A stretch of 64,000 nucleotides of DNA, from NCBI GenBank assembly GCA_963662155.1, contig OY759266.1, positions 62,969,411 through 63,033,410 of the forward strand, read 5' to 3'. Under the pieces are notes generated by a model. It did not search any database. It was not told the origin of the DNA and was given only the letters and a program-made list of their open reading frames with translations. Below are positions 1 to 12,776 of this stretch, piece after piece. Numbering within the stretch: the stretch's first letter is position 1; each line of letters starts with the position of its first letter. The position numbers and the translations under genes are program-made. This stretch comes from Lamellibrachia columna (lineage: Eukaryota; Annelida; Polychaeta; Sabellida; Siboglinidae).

Positions 1-1190
1 TATTTCAGAAAGCTTTCGATAAAGTGTCACATCAAAGATTATTACTTAAGCTAAAAGCCCTTGGCATAGGTAATGATGTAATCAACTGGATAGAAAAGTG
101 GCTTACACACAGAAAACAGAGTAATAGTAGATGGTGAGATTTCAAACTGGAAATCTGTTTTGAATGGGGTACCACAGAGATCAGTATTAGGCCCTATACT
201 GGTTTTAATATATACATAAATGATTTGGAAGAGGACATATCTAGCAAAGTACTCAAATTTGCAGATGACACAAAAGTATTCAGAAAGGTTACTAATGTTA
301 CAGATAAACACAGTTTACAGGATGATCTAGATAAATTAGTTAAATTATCATAAAAGTGGAAAATATTATTCAATTTTGGAAAGTGTAAATGTATACATAT
401 AGGACATGGAAACATGGACGAAGAATATAAAATGGGGGATGCTGTACTAGGTAGAACCACGCAAGATAGGACATAGGAGTAACATTTAGTGCTGAGATGA
501 AAGTATCAGAGCAATGTGGGATTGCTGCATCGAAAGGAAATCAAATTCTAGGGCTAATTAGGAGAACTATCATGAAGAAAGAAGAAACAGCTAATTGTAC
601 CCCTGTACAAAGCAATAGTTATACCGCATTTGGAATATTGTATTCATGCATGGAGGCTATATCGTAAAAAGGACATAGACAAGTTAGAAAGAATACAACG
701 AAGTGCAACTAAAATTATTCCAGAATTGAGAGACCTTACTTACGAAAGTCGCTTATTACAATGTGGTTTGACAACACTAGAGACCAGGTGACTAAGAGGA
801 GACCAAATAGAAGTGTTTAAAATAGTGAATGGTTATGAGGATGTTGACAAGAATATGTTGTTCAAACTTAAAGAAGGCAGTATAACCAGAGGACATAAAG
901 CAGCATTAGTTAAGGAGTAGTGTAGGTTGGACATGAGAAAGTACTCTTTCTCACAGAGTGTGATAAATGATTGAAACAAACTGCCAAATGATTGTGTTAA
1001 TGTGTGAACAATTTTTAAAATAGAATTGACAGATATTTGATAAGGGCGGGCTACACATAAATGAGAAAATTGTTGGACTCTCGATAAACCAATGGCTTCC
1101 ATGTCCATTTGCCATCTGGAAGTTATTGTTTGGGATGGCAAACTTGTTAAATCTTGTCTTACTTAAACATATTCAATAATAAACATGATT
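1..1190 (+). mobile_element. CR1/Jockey-like LINE, 3' half of RT (decayed copy a)
   Basis: Broken-frame reverse transcriptase of a non-LTR retrotransposon, entering from the left edge. The plus strand keeps the segment before the RT motif-B turn (VPQ.SVLGPI near 170-205), a degraded FADDTK-type catalytic box (near 255-275, now out of frame) and the long C-terminal part (HLEYCIHAW, then a late region near 830-1000). It ends in a 3' tail with repeated CTTGTTAAA-type words near 1140-1160. Many frameshifts and stops make it non-functional. It is the same family as copies at 10071, 33985, 41107, 50430 and 63645, to which it aligns by eye almost base for base. CR1 versus another Jockey-group clade cannot be decided without a phylogeny. 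Confidence 0.85.
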
Positions 1191-2385
1191 ATGTCGTGCA
1201 ATTGTCATCACAAACATTGAATCAAACTATATATGTCAGACCTTACTTTCTCGGATGTAGTAAAACCATGGCAATTCATTCGCTTAGTTAATGCAGCAAC
1301 TGGGACAAAGTGAAATAAAAAAATACTCCCAAGGTATCTCAATGCAACTTATATACCATATAAGTTAAACTTATCTGATACGTAGCCTTAATGGAGTCTT
1401 AGCGATAGGTTTGAAACAATTAACTTGCCCAAAATGCTCTAGTGTTTCCTGGTGTGGCAGGAAGTGGGACGTGGGTCCTCAAAAATGGTGGTAGGTTGGC
1501 CTCAACATTGGTGGGAGGTTGGATTGGTGGGAGATGTTACTCTCAAAACTGGTGAGAGGTTGCCCCTCCTCAAACAGGTGGCACTTAGGTTTAGACCCCT
1601 CCCATTATCGTTCTTAAAAGTACGAACGGTAGTAAACTTATTGGTGTTCTCCCTGTCCTGCTAATAAATATAACTTAGATATCTAGCTTACATCGCATAT
1701 AAAACTACAACATGTCGTCTTTGAAATAACGTCTGGAAATTGATAAGTATTCACGTATTCACTGATGGATACCATTGTATCTGTGTTTAAGTATGAGTAT
1801 CTCGGCGCGAAGCTTATGGAGCGCAGGTGACCGACAAATCCAGCTGACGTGATTGCCTATTAGTTACGAAGCTAGAAACAGGTAGAGCGAACAATCTGCT
1901 GAAACTGTCTAATGCGTTACGCAATGATACCCACCATTGTCTGGAGTGACCGAAGTAGGAGCGGTCAGATGAATGCACGTGTTTTCCAGACCCACCGTGA
2001 CACTGTAATTGAACGACCGTCACATTACTAACTTGTTGAACAGAAATAGCCGCACCTCGTGTTAGCATTAGTTAGTACTAGACATACTTAACACATTAAC
2101 CAAGGTTACAAATAACTTTCAATTTAAATTCTCAAATCAACAATCATCTACGATAAAACATAACAATATAACATAAACAAAATTGTTCATGCAGATTATA
2201 TACTAAGTATTTATTGAAGTATTTAAGTTTCACGGTATGACACACCCTAGGCATACGCGAACGACATTGAATTCAACGGGCGAGTTTCTTGCGAGACACT
2301 GCCACGCCCGTAGTTGAAGGGCCCAGTTGGAAATTCAAACATGTAATCTAAACTACAGTTTTACCGAGTCTACTTCATTAAATGG

Positions 2386-2388
<3 letters not shown>
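1191..2388. other. No gene seen
   Basis: About 1.2 kb of non-coding DNA. The short open frames here, for example one on the minus strand at 1814-2068, have no recognisable motif and no supporting splice or start context. Confidence 0.6.

Positions 2389-2438
<50 letters not shown>
2389..2438. repeat. (AT)n microsatellite
   Basis: Fifty bases of pure AT dinucleotide. Confidence 0.98.
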
Positions 2439-2444
<6 letters not shown>

Positions 2445-2741
2445 AAATGTGACAAAACTAACTCACCAGTGTGTAGAAACGTGAAGCTGATCCGCGAGAA
2501 GGCCAACATGTCTAACGTAGAGTATCACCGTTTGCACACGTCTCCGGTCCAGGACAAACTGCGCTGGTCATTCACTAAACCCGTCCAGCCAGTTAATATG
2601 GGAGTGCCTCTGCTATCACAGTGGCCTCTAGTGAGTGAATCAAGGTACTAACCATGCGATATCATAGTGCGCAAATTAGGGTTACGTTCCCCCACTTTAA
2701 AGTTTAGACATCCGCTGCTAAAATACATATGACAGTGGATT

Positions 2742-2815
2742 ACTTAGGGGTATTGGGCCATATGACCCCTCTGGCTGAAATCTGATTTTTTTCCGGGTGT
2801 AACCTGTTGCGCCGC
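2742..2815. repeat. Dispersed repeat, copy 1 of a diverged pair
   Basis: The stretch with GGGCCAT..GACCCCTCTGGCT, a T-rich run, and TGTTGCGCCGCCTC is recognisably related to 21384-21458 (GGCCATGACCCCTCTTGGCT, T-rich run, TGTTGCTCCACCAC). The two lie 18.6 kb apart in the same orientation. Nothing coding is seen in either, so this is probably an old interspersed repeat. Confidence 0.5.
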
Positions 2816-2987
2816 CTCATAGAAATAAGTTAAATTAATGAGTTACTATGATTGACTTGTCGAGATCCTAGATGGGCTATTTGTGTAGGGCCAGGTTACT
2901 CAGTTTGAACAGTGTTGCTAGGTACATGCAGTACCGGCGTCGTGCTTACAAATATTGACACTAGCTGTCTCTGTGTTTCTCTCTCCG

Positions 2988-3005
2988 CCCCCCCCCCCCC
3001 CCCCC
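2988..3005. repeat. Poly(C) tract
   Basis: Eighteen consecutive C in otherwise ordinary non-coding DNA. The surrounding 2816-3700 region contains no supported gene; near 3290-3325 there is a short imperfect CATATCAT repeat. Confidence 0.9.
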
Positions 3006-3724
3006 GACGCTTACCTGCTGGATGTATGTACTCACGGCGACAAAATTTCCTTGTAAGCAGCTCAGCGCCTCTGGAACATAACAGCTTCGAGATGCAGCTT
3101 CAGACTTTTCTTTTAAAAACTGGATATGTTCTCTTTAAATGTGTGTGCATGTTATGCTGGAAATGTATTGATGCCATTTTTGCAATTTACTTTAAACTTA
3201 TTTAACTTTATTACTATTCACGTTTGATTTATTTGAATTAGTGATGTAAATTGGTGTATCTGCGCATGCGCGTATGTTGAAGCATGTAAATATCATATCA
3301 TGTCATATCATAACATATCATAATTAGCTGCACCAACGTGTGTGCATGGGGAAAATTAATATAACATAAATTTCCGCTTTTGCGTGTGTAGATGGGGAGG
3401 AAAATATGTTATGGCCGGAAGTGGAAATTCATCCAATATTTCCGTTGGTTGACATTCTCTGTTATAACTCATTGCTATTATATACAGTACCTATTATTGT
3501 AGCTATAATATATTGATGTTATTAATAAACTGATGTCAACTACTGGCTCGTGGGCGAAGAGAACATCAGAAAATACCGTGGACGCGAAGTAACTTATTTT
3601 GTAACATAACTGTTTTGGAAGTGGCTAAAGAAAAAGGTTCTATAGGGGTAGATTGTGTATCGTATGCAGCCTTACAGAAAAAGAACGGTGTTGTTTGGAT
3701 ACAAGGTTAGTTTTCACGGAGAAG

Positions 3725-3910
3725 AATACATGATTGGAGCAACGTATCTACTAACTGTTTAAATGCTAGCACTCTGAATATGTTTAAAACAAAACTGAGA
3801 GATATCTCATCAGGGTAGGCTACACAAATACGAAACAATGTTGCTCGAGAAAACTAAATGCTTTGTTGTCCATTTGCCATCTTGAGTGCATTGTTTTTCG
3901 TGGCAACCAT
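3725..3910 (+). mobile_element. LINE 3'-end relic
   Basis: Only the last codons and 3' UTR of a CR1-like LINE are recognisable: a diverged version of the AATATGTTTAAAA...GAGATATCT...GGGTAGGCTACAC block, followed by the TTGTTGTCCATTTGCCATCTTGAG block. The same order is seen at the ends of the better copies (for example 35285-35400). It is more diverged than the other copies, so it is an older insertion or another subfamily. Confidence 0.6.
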
Positions 3911-4411
3911 ATTACAGAAGGGAGGTAATTGCATCACCCAAAATGGCATCTAGGAAAATGATGACGAAACATAACATATATCAGCTTGGAGGACATAGCA
4001 GTAAAGGTTAAAAGGTTAAAGGCATAAAGTATGCTGGCTGAAGTCACCTATTGTTCCAGCCCGGACTTGACGCTCACTGAGTTGGTTCCATTCAACTATT
4101 ATCTTTACAAAATCACAATTCCTGGATTTGTATGTTTGGACTACTGGCACTATTAAGTACCTGGAGTTATTGATTTGAAGTTTTTCAACGATATTAACGG
4201 TCACAATTTATGGCGGATCCAGATTCTGAAAAAAGGGGTGCCAAGTTTACCAGAAAATACACCAGATAGTAGATTTCCTGCAGGATACACGCAGGCACGC
4301 ACATAGTAGCCCACTTTTTTATAATGCTACCCCTTTTGAAAGTGTACAATGACCATATAACAGCGGTAGACTCTCGTGAGGGGAAATTATCATGGAAAAG
4401 TCTTATGTACT

Positions 4412-4669
4412 GCATGGCCGCTTGTGATAGGGACCTTACAAGAGGTGGACCACTGCATGGCCGCTTGTGATAGGGACCTTACAAGAGGTGGACCACTGCA
4501 TGGCCGCTTGTGATAGGGACCTTACAAGAGGTGGACCACTGCATGACCGCTTGTGATAGGGACCTTACAAGAGGTGGACCACTGCATGGCCGCTTTTGAT
4601 AGGGACCTTATAAGAGGTGGACCACTGCATGGCCGCTTGTGGTAGGGACCTTACAAGAGGTGGACCACT
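4412..4669. repeat. 43-bp tandem repeat, six units
   Basis: Six head-to-tail 43-bp units, each containing GCATGGCCGCTTGTGATAGG and CTTACAAGAGGTGGACCACT. Only single-base differences separate units. The repeat is continuous with no unique spacers, so it is a minisatellite and not a CRISPR array. Confidence 0.95.
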
Positions 4670-5945
4670 GCACGCCATTCGTCCTCTCCTGTTGTGTCGC
4701 CATATGCGTCCCCAAAAAACACATCGTTGTGATTCTCGAGATGTGGGACATCATGGCTGTAGCTTCTCATGGTGATACTCTGCTTTTCACAGAGAATTAC
4801 CGTCTTTACTATGGGCTGCAGCTTAAAGCGGTTGTCTCTCACACTGGTTTGCAAGCCTGACAATAGCTGTTGTAATTCACTATAATTTGTGTTTAAGGCA
4901 TAATGGGGGAGTCCATAAGAATTACTGGGAACAAACGGCAGTACTGGTCGCAACCTTCGAGGGATATCGAGAGTCCAACATTTGTATACATTCAGTGCGG
5001 TATTATTCTTCCCTGGAATATACATCAGGTGGATGACACATCAGTTAGATGATACATCAGGTGGATGACACATCAGGGGTTTGTAAAGGGCAAGGAGAAG
5101 AACCTAGAATATTAAATGACCCTCTTCGATTAAAATTCAAACGTATGTGGTGAAGCGTCTGAGGTGTACTGAGTTCTACCGTGGGTTGCCACAACGTATG
5201 GGATTTAGAACACGGAACAAACCGTATAAGCGTGCAACAGTTCATTCATCCATGTCCAAATTCATCTATCCGAGTGGTGGCAGTAATTTACAAAGCTAAG
5301 CTACAAAACTAAGCTATGTGTGATCATTAATTCTGAATCAAGATACTGACATTTCACAAAGCACTGACAGGATACAATACTAGCAAAACCATGGCAACTG
5401 TCGTTACAGTTGGTGTCCTTGTACGTAACAACTGTTATTAGGATTGGCTCGTAGTGAATGTGAAGTCCCGACTGTTCGTGTTTATTTTTCTTTCGAAGTA
5501 CAGTGTCTGATCATCCTGTTGATATCTTTGTCATTCAAATAATTGTAATGGGATATGATTAAATAAAAAAATATATATCTTCTTTCTTGCCCCTCGTTGG
5601 AACAATTCTTTCGGACGCCCCTGACTGATCACTAATACGTAAAATGACACGTATGTTGTCTATGAAACGCTGAGTGTTACATATAGCAAATTCTTCGTTT
5701 GGCTCCAGACTGATACTGTTGATATGATGCGTGTAGACGTCTTTGAATAGGCGACTGGACATTTTGAATGGCTTGGGATCAAACGATTATTTTTTCTTTG
5801 AAGTAGGTGAAAGGATTTAGTTATTATGTATTGTGTGTGGTTGCTCAACAAAATAACTCAAAGGTTAATAAACTATACTGCAAGGACACATTCGAAACGT
5901 GTATAAGCCACTCAACAAAGGCGGGTCCTTGAAACTTGTATTTAT
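4670..5945. other. No gene seen
   Basis: Open frames occur on both strands (for example minus 4651-5025), but none shows a family motif. They overlap the tandem repeat or carry ordinary non-coding composition. Confidence 0.5.
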
Positions 5946-5949
5946 AACA

Positions 5950-6215
5950 ATGGGGTGTTACATTCTGAGCAACAGCTCGGAGTATTATACACCTCAAGGC
6001 ATTGAATGAATGGAACAAATTGTCTACGGATTGTATAACTGCTAGCAGCGTGAATATGTTTAAAAACAAGATTAACCCATATCTCACGAGGGCGTGTTAC
6101 ACGTAGATAAACATTGTTGGACTCTCGATAAGTCACTCTCTTCCTTGTCTACTTGCCATGTGGGCCGTTGACTTCGATGGCAAATCTTGTTAAGTCTTGT
6201 TAAACATCTAGATAA
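5950..6215 (+). mobile_element. LINE 3'-end relic
   Basis: Plus-strand C-terminal end of a CR1-like LINE: a GAATGGAACAAATTGTC block (ALNEWNKLS-like), AATATGTTTAAAAACAAG, a stop, then the 3' UTR words GTTGGACTCTCGATAAG and CTTGTCTACTTGCCATGTGG and a CTTGTTAAGTCTTGTTAAAC tail. It is the same layout as the better copies but diverged. Confidence 0.7.
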
Positions 6216-6249
6216 CCCTAAACATATTTTACAAGATTTAACCAGATTT

Positions 6250-7150
6250 TCAACTATCTACTGCTGCTGAGAGTTCATCCTCAACTAATGCACCCTATCC
6301 ACTTAGATAAAATCCGTCTCTCATGTACATATCAGTCCTCCCAACGAAACTTCCCCACAAATCCAACTTCCGCTTCCCTACACAGCTTCTGTACTAGCAT
6401 GTTAATTACCATCCCCGGCAGTTTCGATATATCAGACCCCTCATTCCCATTAATGATAGAATCCCTGAGAGAATTATCTGCTGAACACACTTCTGGGTTA
6501 GTATTATGAGTTATTGCCTGTATGGCAGTTGTACCCTCCCTCTCTACGTTATTTCTTCCTACGTGTGCTAAAACATATCCACCCTTTCACGAACCTGTTT
6601 TCTACCCTCTCAAGGCAAGGCAAGCAAACCACCACGTCATCTCCCTTGTTTAAGTCTCTGTCGGGTTTCCTAACTATCGATTCCCGCACAAACATTCTCG
6701 CTCTCTCCCTCACCACCTCTATCACTACCTCAGAATAGCTCTTCCGTTCCGTTCCACTGCAGCCTTGTCACCTGGCAGACTGTTATCAATCTCCCTCTCA
6801 CCCATCAACGTGTCACGTTTCCCTTCCTTCTCCTGGCTAACTTGAGCTCCCGTCGCCTTCCTTCCTGACACCTTCCTCCCATATCCCTCACTCCCATCAC
6901 CCTCACTCTCGTCTCCTGTCTACGTCGCTCCTGTCTCCTTCTCTCCAGTTGTCTTACCTTCCATTTCTTTCCTTCCAGTCCCCATACGTTCTGTCTCTCT
7001 TCGACCTGTCACTCTACCTCCTCTAAGCCTCCTCCCGGGCTGAGGTGATATCTCCCTAGCATCTCTCTCATCGTCTCCCCCCCCACCTTATCATCTACTG
7101 CCCCCACTGGAACCACTGGCACAACCCGCTGTCACGAGTTTTACTGGTAT
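6250..7150 (-). pseudogene. Relic of CR1-type LINE ORF1 (SGNH/esterase-like)
   Basis: Read on the minus strand, this stretch carries a Lys/Glu/Gly-rich low-complexity region (about 7130-6750). It is followed by RMFVRESIVRK and GDDVVVCLPC (about 6710-6620), and near 6330-6300 by MRDGFYLSG. This is the same order as the ORF1 at 45132-44000 (variable low-complexity, FMGNSIIRK, GDDITVCLPG, RDGHHLTG). CR1 elements are known to carry an SGNH-type esterase in ORF1. Stops and frameshifts interrupt it, and the His of the last block is Tyr. It lies tail-to-tail with the plus-strand LINE 3' end at 5950-6215, so the two come from separate insertions. Confidence 0.65.
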
Positions 7151-7295
7151 GAACGATAACATTCTTTAGTCCAGGGGTAATAATGAAAAACAGCGGATGA
7201 GCTGATGTGACTTACTTTACTTTCGTGTTCAGATTATGTATATAATAACCAATACTATGGCAAATATGTATCATTGATATGAGAATAGAACACAC

Positions 7296-7298
<3 letters not shown>

Positions 7299-7370
<72 letters not shown>
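7299..7370. repeat. (TA)n microsatellite
   Basis: Seventy-two bases of pure TA dinucleotide. Confidence 0.98.
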
Positions 7371-7373
<3 letters not shown>

Positions 7374-7971
7374 TGCGCATTTATTACGTAAATTGTACAA
7401 CAAGATAAGTTTAGTGTTCAAAACATCAACAGTTATACAGTATAAAAAGTATACCACTTAGTATATTAATGATCCCTGACATCATGACATAATGACAATG
7501 TTCAGTTAAAATCGAGACTAGTTATAATTACCAAGTTAAAATGACAATTTTCAGTCTTACCAGAAATAGAGTTCAACGATTTTGAAAGTTCTATCCTTGG
7601 ATGTGGGTTAAACTAAAAGCTAACTTCGACTCCTTCCCTGGGTCGTCACAGGGATAATTCTAAAACTTTGTACACATAACACTTGACGATCGTTGGGTAA
7701 ACGGATTTTATTGACGGACGAACACTTTTACGATGACGGACGAAACAAGACGATCCAGTCGAATCAGTTGAAACGCTTCGACTGTGAAGATCGATGTACG
7801 CTTCAATGAAGTTGTTTGTCGACGCATGTCACGCGATCACCACGATGAACGTCTCGACGATGGGAATCAACGTAAATCGCACAGTTGTGTAGACGTAATC
7901 GCCTTAATGTAGATCTTTTATTCGAATTAATGATCATCTTGTCGCTTTTGTGAATTTCAATTTTAACTTAT
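7371..7971. other. No gene seen
   Basis: Non-coding, AT-rich at the start and with CGA/ACG-rich words around 7690-7870. No open frame with recognisable motifs. Confidence 0.5.
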
Positions 7972-8074
7972 CGAATAAATTATACAACTAGAATCATTAC
8001 AAGGATTATTTCATCTTTTCTTCACTAACAATTAATATCAGAACATTTCAACTTAACAATAAGGGCTTTATTCG
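7972..8074. repeat. 103-bp dispersed repeat (MITE-like), copy 1
   Basis: Bounded by CGAATAAA on the left and its inverse TTTATTCG on the right. The interior includes TACAACTAGAATCATTACAA and ATCAGAACATTTCAACTTAA. Near-identical copies sit at about 40990-41091, 50330-50423 and 63530-63634. The short inverted ends and lack of coding suggest a miniature non-autonomous element, but the transposase family is unknown. Confidence 0.6.
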
Positions 8075-8208
8075 CGCAATAATTTTCTACATAGTTGCCA
8101 AAAGTTCAGCTTAAAAATACAGTTGTTACAAAATACACGTCATCACACACTTAAACCAAAACTACGAATAACGCTTAAGTTCGTTCCCATCACTAAAACC
8201 AAATCTGG

Positions 8209-10070
8209 ATGATTACACAACACATCTCTCGACCCAGTGAGAAGCGCGGTGGAGGTGTGGCCGTACTCTATCAATGCGGATTGACCATTAAGACCTTTTA
8301 TTCTACACGGAATGGCATGTTCACACATTTCGAACATATGGACAGTATGGTCGTTTCCACTGATGTGAATGTGAGATTGTGCATCTTGTACTGCCCGCCT
8401 CCTTCTAAGCGAAACTGTTTTAAGAACAGTGTGTTTTTCGACGAGTGGAGTTTGTACTTGGACCGACTTGCTGTTATAACTAACGATGTAATCATAACAG
8501 GTGACCTCAACTTCTACCTCGACAACGTTAACGATGCAGATGCGGTGCGCTTCAATGGCACGTTGGAAGCTCATGGATTGGTACAACACGTGGTGGGACC
8601 CACACACAAGAAGGGCCATACTTTGGATGTTGTCACCACACGGGACATTAGTTCCTTGTTGATTGGGATGCTAACAGTTTCTGAGCCATGTCTTGGAGAC
8701 ACAAAGGGTAACCCTTCCGGCGACCATCTGGCTCTGTGTTTTAGAATTAACTTAACGAAGCCAGACAGCGTTCGCAAGCCGGTCACTTTCAGGAAGCTTT
8801 GGGACATTTGTATTCCCGAATTTATCAAGTACTTAACACCAATTTTGAACGAAACCGATAGGCCGCTAAATGAGCTTGTACACGCCTATACTACGGGATT
8901 TGAAGCGGTTGTCGACCAACACGCTCCCGTCCAAAGAAAGTCGATAACACTGAGACCAAACGCGCAATGGTATTCAGACGAATTGAGACATGTCAAACAC
9001 GCGCAGGCGAGCAGAGAACGTATGGCGGCGAACAACCAACTTACAGTTCATCGACAGTTGTTCAAGGAGCAATGCAACGCAGTCAACAAACTGATGATCA
9101 GTGCCAAGAAAACATTATTTTCTGCAAAAATCAGAGACTGCGGCCAAGATCAGAAACAAATGTTCACATTAACGTGTCACATGATGTGTAACACGGGACA
9201 GGTAATCTTACCAACCCATGAATCGGCCGAACAGTTAGCGACTATTTTTGGTGACTTTTACATTGACAAAGTTGCTACCATTCGACCAAACATCAACATC
9301 GGCAACCCAAGTGACATCTACGAAACAGCATTGTACAATGACGTCATGTTTGACGGAATCCCGCTTCAAAGGTTTCTGCCAGCCACCCATGACGAGGTGA
9401 AGCGAATAATTACAAATTCGGCCAACAAGTCATATGACTTAGATCCGATCCCGACGCTGCTGATTGATTACAGCCATTATTAACAAATCGTTGGCAACGT
9501 CAGTGGTCCCCGCATGTTTCAAACGTGAAGTTGTGAGACCATTGCTTAAAAGGCCGGGCCTCGATAATGAAGTTCTGAATAATTATCGGCCTGTGTCAAA
9601 CCTACCATACGTGTCAAAACTTCTTGAGAAAGTAGTCGAACACCGTTTGAAAGATCACCTGGACATCAATAATCTACGCGATTTTTACCAGTCGGCGTAC
9701 CGAAATAATTACTCAGCCGAGACAGCTCTTGTGAAAGTCCAGAACGACATCGCAGCAGCCCTTGGTCAAAAACGTGTAGTTGTCTTGGTCATGCCTGATC
9801 TGCCCAGTGCGTGTGATGTTATCGACCATGCTAACGCGGCCTCAACACTCATTTGGTGTGACTGCAGAAACCCTGGATTGGATGTGATTTTTATTAGCGG
9901 CCGAACGCAATGTGTCTCTGCCGGCTCCGCAACTTCGTTCAACGCACATCTATGCTGCGGCGTGCCACAAGGATCTGTGTTGGGACCGAAACTGTACTGC
10001 ATATACGCTAAACCAGTTGGTGATATGGTGAAGAAACATAATCTTCGCTACCACTGTTATGCATATGACA
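8209..10070 (+). pseudogene. L2-like LINE ORF2, endonuclease and first half of RT
   Basis: Would encode the pol protein of an L2-type non-LTR retrotransposon: an APE-type endonuclease that nicks target DNA, then a reverse transcriptase. Visible endonuclease pieces are the RGGGVAVLY block at the start, ITGDLNFYLD (about 8490-8520) and GDHLALCF (about 8720-8745). RT follows with [18 protein letters not shown] (about 9573-9630), the [11 protein letters not shown] block and the [14 protein letters not shown] turn (about 9955-10000). The frame breaks near 9464-9483, where one open frame ends and the next begins. The 5' end is truncated within the endonuclease. The catalytic box reads CYAYD instead of CYADD and is cut directly after it by another LINE; the frame resumes at 12777. 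Confidence 0.88.
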
Positions 10071-12776
10071 GATGCTGAATTAGGATTGACAGGATACGTA
10101 ATGTTTACGAGCGATCGAATAGGAAGAAGGGGAGGGGGAGTTATTTTATATGTTAAAGAATCTATTTAGGCTGATAAAATAAATTAGAAAGCGAAGCAGA
10201 TTACGTTAAAGTTGCTTGGTGCAAAATTATTTCTGGAAATTCAAAATTAAGTATTGGATTAGTTTACCGAAGTCCAAAAATAATCGAAGAGGATAACACA
10301 CAAATACAAAATGCTATAAAGGAAGTTAGTAAAGGGGAATATATCGTAATAGGATATTTTAACCATGGACATATACAATGGAAATATCTAGAGCGTACAG
10401 GGGGTAAGGACCAAAAATTTCTATTTTTAATTCAGGAGAGCTTCCTTACTCAGCACGTGCTAGAACCAACCAGGGGATAAAATGTATTAGATATAGTTTT
10501 ATCTTCACAACAAGAATTAGTGGACAATGTAAAAATACATGAACCATTGGGTAACAGTGACCCCAATAAAATATATTTTGACATCAATGTAAAATCAGAA
10601 AGTAAAAATAAAAAACGTATAGGAGAAATTTCCACAAAGGTAACTATAAAGATATGAGAAAATACTTAGCAAAGCTAGATTGGAATAACATGCTGATAAA
10701 TAAGACCGCAGTTGAATGTTGGAATATTCTAAAATATGAAATTGAGGGCATCATCGATAAATTTGTTCCCTTGAAAAAACAAGGAAAACGATATAGAAAG
10801 AAACACTTGTTAAAAGAAGCTATTAGAAAAATAGTGTTTACGCAAACTATGTGGAGGGTTTATAGGCGTACCAGAAAGGATGAAGACTATGCAAATTACA
10901 AAGAGGCTCTTAACCTAGCTACAACTGAAATTAGAAAATATAAAAGAACCTTTGAAAATTGACAGGTAATCTCAAAATGAGAGCAAGAGTGTCTATGCTT
11001 ATGTAAGGAGTTAAGGTCGGACCACTGGAAAACAACAGGGGAAACCTAATTTCAGACGGGTTTCAAAGGGCAGAGGTCCTATATGAGTATTTCAGCTCAG
11101 TTGTTACCACAGAAGATATCAGCTCACTTCCAGTTCCATTTACTAAATTTTAGAGCAATACATCAGAACATTTAGGGCAGTTATTTGTAACTCCTGAAAT
11201 GATAGCAAAGAAAATTAAGCAGATGAAAGATAATAAATCACCTGGAGTTGATGGGATACCACCAAAACTGCTTAAGGAAATTGTTGAACAAATTAGTACA
11301 CCACTTGCAAAATTCTTTTAACTTGTCACTAGAAAAAGGAATAGTTCCTTCAGAATGGAAAGAGGCAAACATTACGCTGCTATTTAAGAAGGGATCGAGG
11401 AACAAGCCAGAAAATTACAGACCAGTCAGTTTAATATCAGTTGCATGTAAATTACTCGAAACATTAATTACATACCACATGGTGGAATTTCTTGTAAAAC
11501 ATAAATTAATAAACATATCTCAACATCGGTTCCTAAAAGCAAGGTCATGTCTAACTAATCTCTTATATTTTTTTGAAGAAGTTACAAAGTGAGTACATGA
11601 CGTGTCACCAGTGGATGTTGACTACTTATATTTTCAGAAGGTTTTCGATAAAGTGCCACATCAAAGACTGTTCCTTCAACTAAAAGCCCATGGCATAGGT
11701 ATTCATGTAACCAACTGGATAGAAAAGTGGCTTACACACAGAAAACACAGAGTAATACTTAAGTTTCAAACTGGAAATCTGTTTTGAGTGGGGTACCACA
11801 GGGATCAGTATTAGGCCCTATACTGTTTTTAATATATATAAATGATTTGGAAGATGACATATCTAGCAAAGTACTCAAATTTGCAGATGACACAAAAGTA
11901 TTCAGAAAGGTTTCTAATGATACAGATAAACAAAGTTTACAGGATGATCTAGATAAATTAGTTAAATGATCAGGAAAATGGCAAATGATATTAAATTTTG
12001 GGAAGTGTAAATGTATACACATAGGAAATGGACGAAGAATATAAAATGGGAGGTGCTGTACTAGGTATAACCACACAACAACAGGACTTAGGAGTAACCT
12101 TTAGTGCTGACATGAACGTTTCAGAGCAATGTGGTATTGCTGCTTCGAAAGGAAATCAAATTCTAGGGCTAATTAGGAGAAATGTCATGTATAAGGAAAA
12201 ACAGCTAATTGTACCCCTGTACAAATCAATAGTTATACCGCATTTGGAATATTGTATTCATGCATGGAGGCTATATCGTAAAAAGGACATAGACAATTTA
12301 TAAAGAATACAACGAAGTGCAACTAAAATTATTCCAGAATTGAGAGACCTTACTTACGAAAATCGCTTATTACAATGTGGTTTGACAAAACTAGAGACTA
12401 GGAGACTAAGAGGAGACCAAATAGAAGTGTTTAAAATAGTGAATGGTTATGAGGATGTTGACAGGAATATGTTCTTCAAACTTAAAGAAGGCAGTATAAC
12501 CAGAGGACATAAAGCAGCATTAGTTAAGGAGCAGTGTAGGTTGGACATGAGAAAGTACTCTTTCTCACAGAGTGTGATAAATGATTGAAACAAACTGCCA
12601 AATGATTGTGTTAATGTGTGAAAAAAAATTAAAATAGAATTGACAGATATTTGATAAGGGCGGGCTACACATAAATGAGAAAATTGTTGGTCGCTCGATA
12701 AGCCAATGACTTCCTTGTCCACTTGCCACCAGGAACTTGTTGTTTGGGATGGAACCTTGTTAAACCTTGTTAGACA
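10071..12776 (+). mobile_element. CR1/Jockey-like LINE (copy b) inserted into the L2-like LINE
   Basis: 5'-truncated LINE that begins inside its endonuclease (GRRGGGVILYVKES near 10115-10160). It then shows GHIQW (10367-10381), VLEPTRG (10458-10478), the RT finger NKPENYRPVSLISVACKLLE (about 11404-11463), [20 protein letters not shown] (about 11790-11850), FADDTKVF (11880-11903) and the C-terminal HLEYCIHAW block (12242-12268). It ends in a CTTGTTAAACCTTGTTA tail. Frameshifts and stops make it inactive. GACA borders it on both sides (10067-10070 and 12773-12776), consistent with a short target-site duplication. Its TTTTTAATATATATAAATGA codons are unexpanded, unlike copies at 34.4 and 42.0 kb. 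Confidence 0.9.

Noticed and set aside
194..460. Antisense frames over LINE copies (for example minus 194-460, 11759-12076, 34529-34762)
   Set aside because: Reverse-strand shadows of the RT; the true frame is on the opposite strand.
4412..4669. Possible CRISPR-like regular array (also 34-, 44-, 54- and 63-bp arrays)
   Set aside because: Units are contiguous with no unique spacers, and the genome is plainly eukaryotic.
4651..5025. 124-codon minus-strand frame
   Set aside because: No recognisable motif, starts in the 43-bp repeat region, no conserved neighbours.
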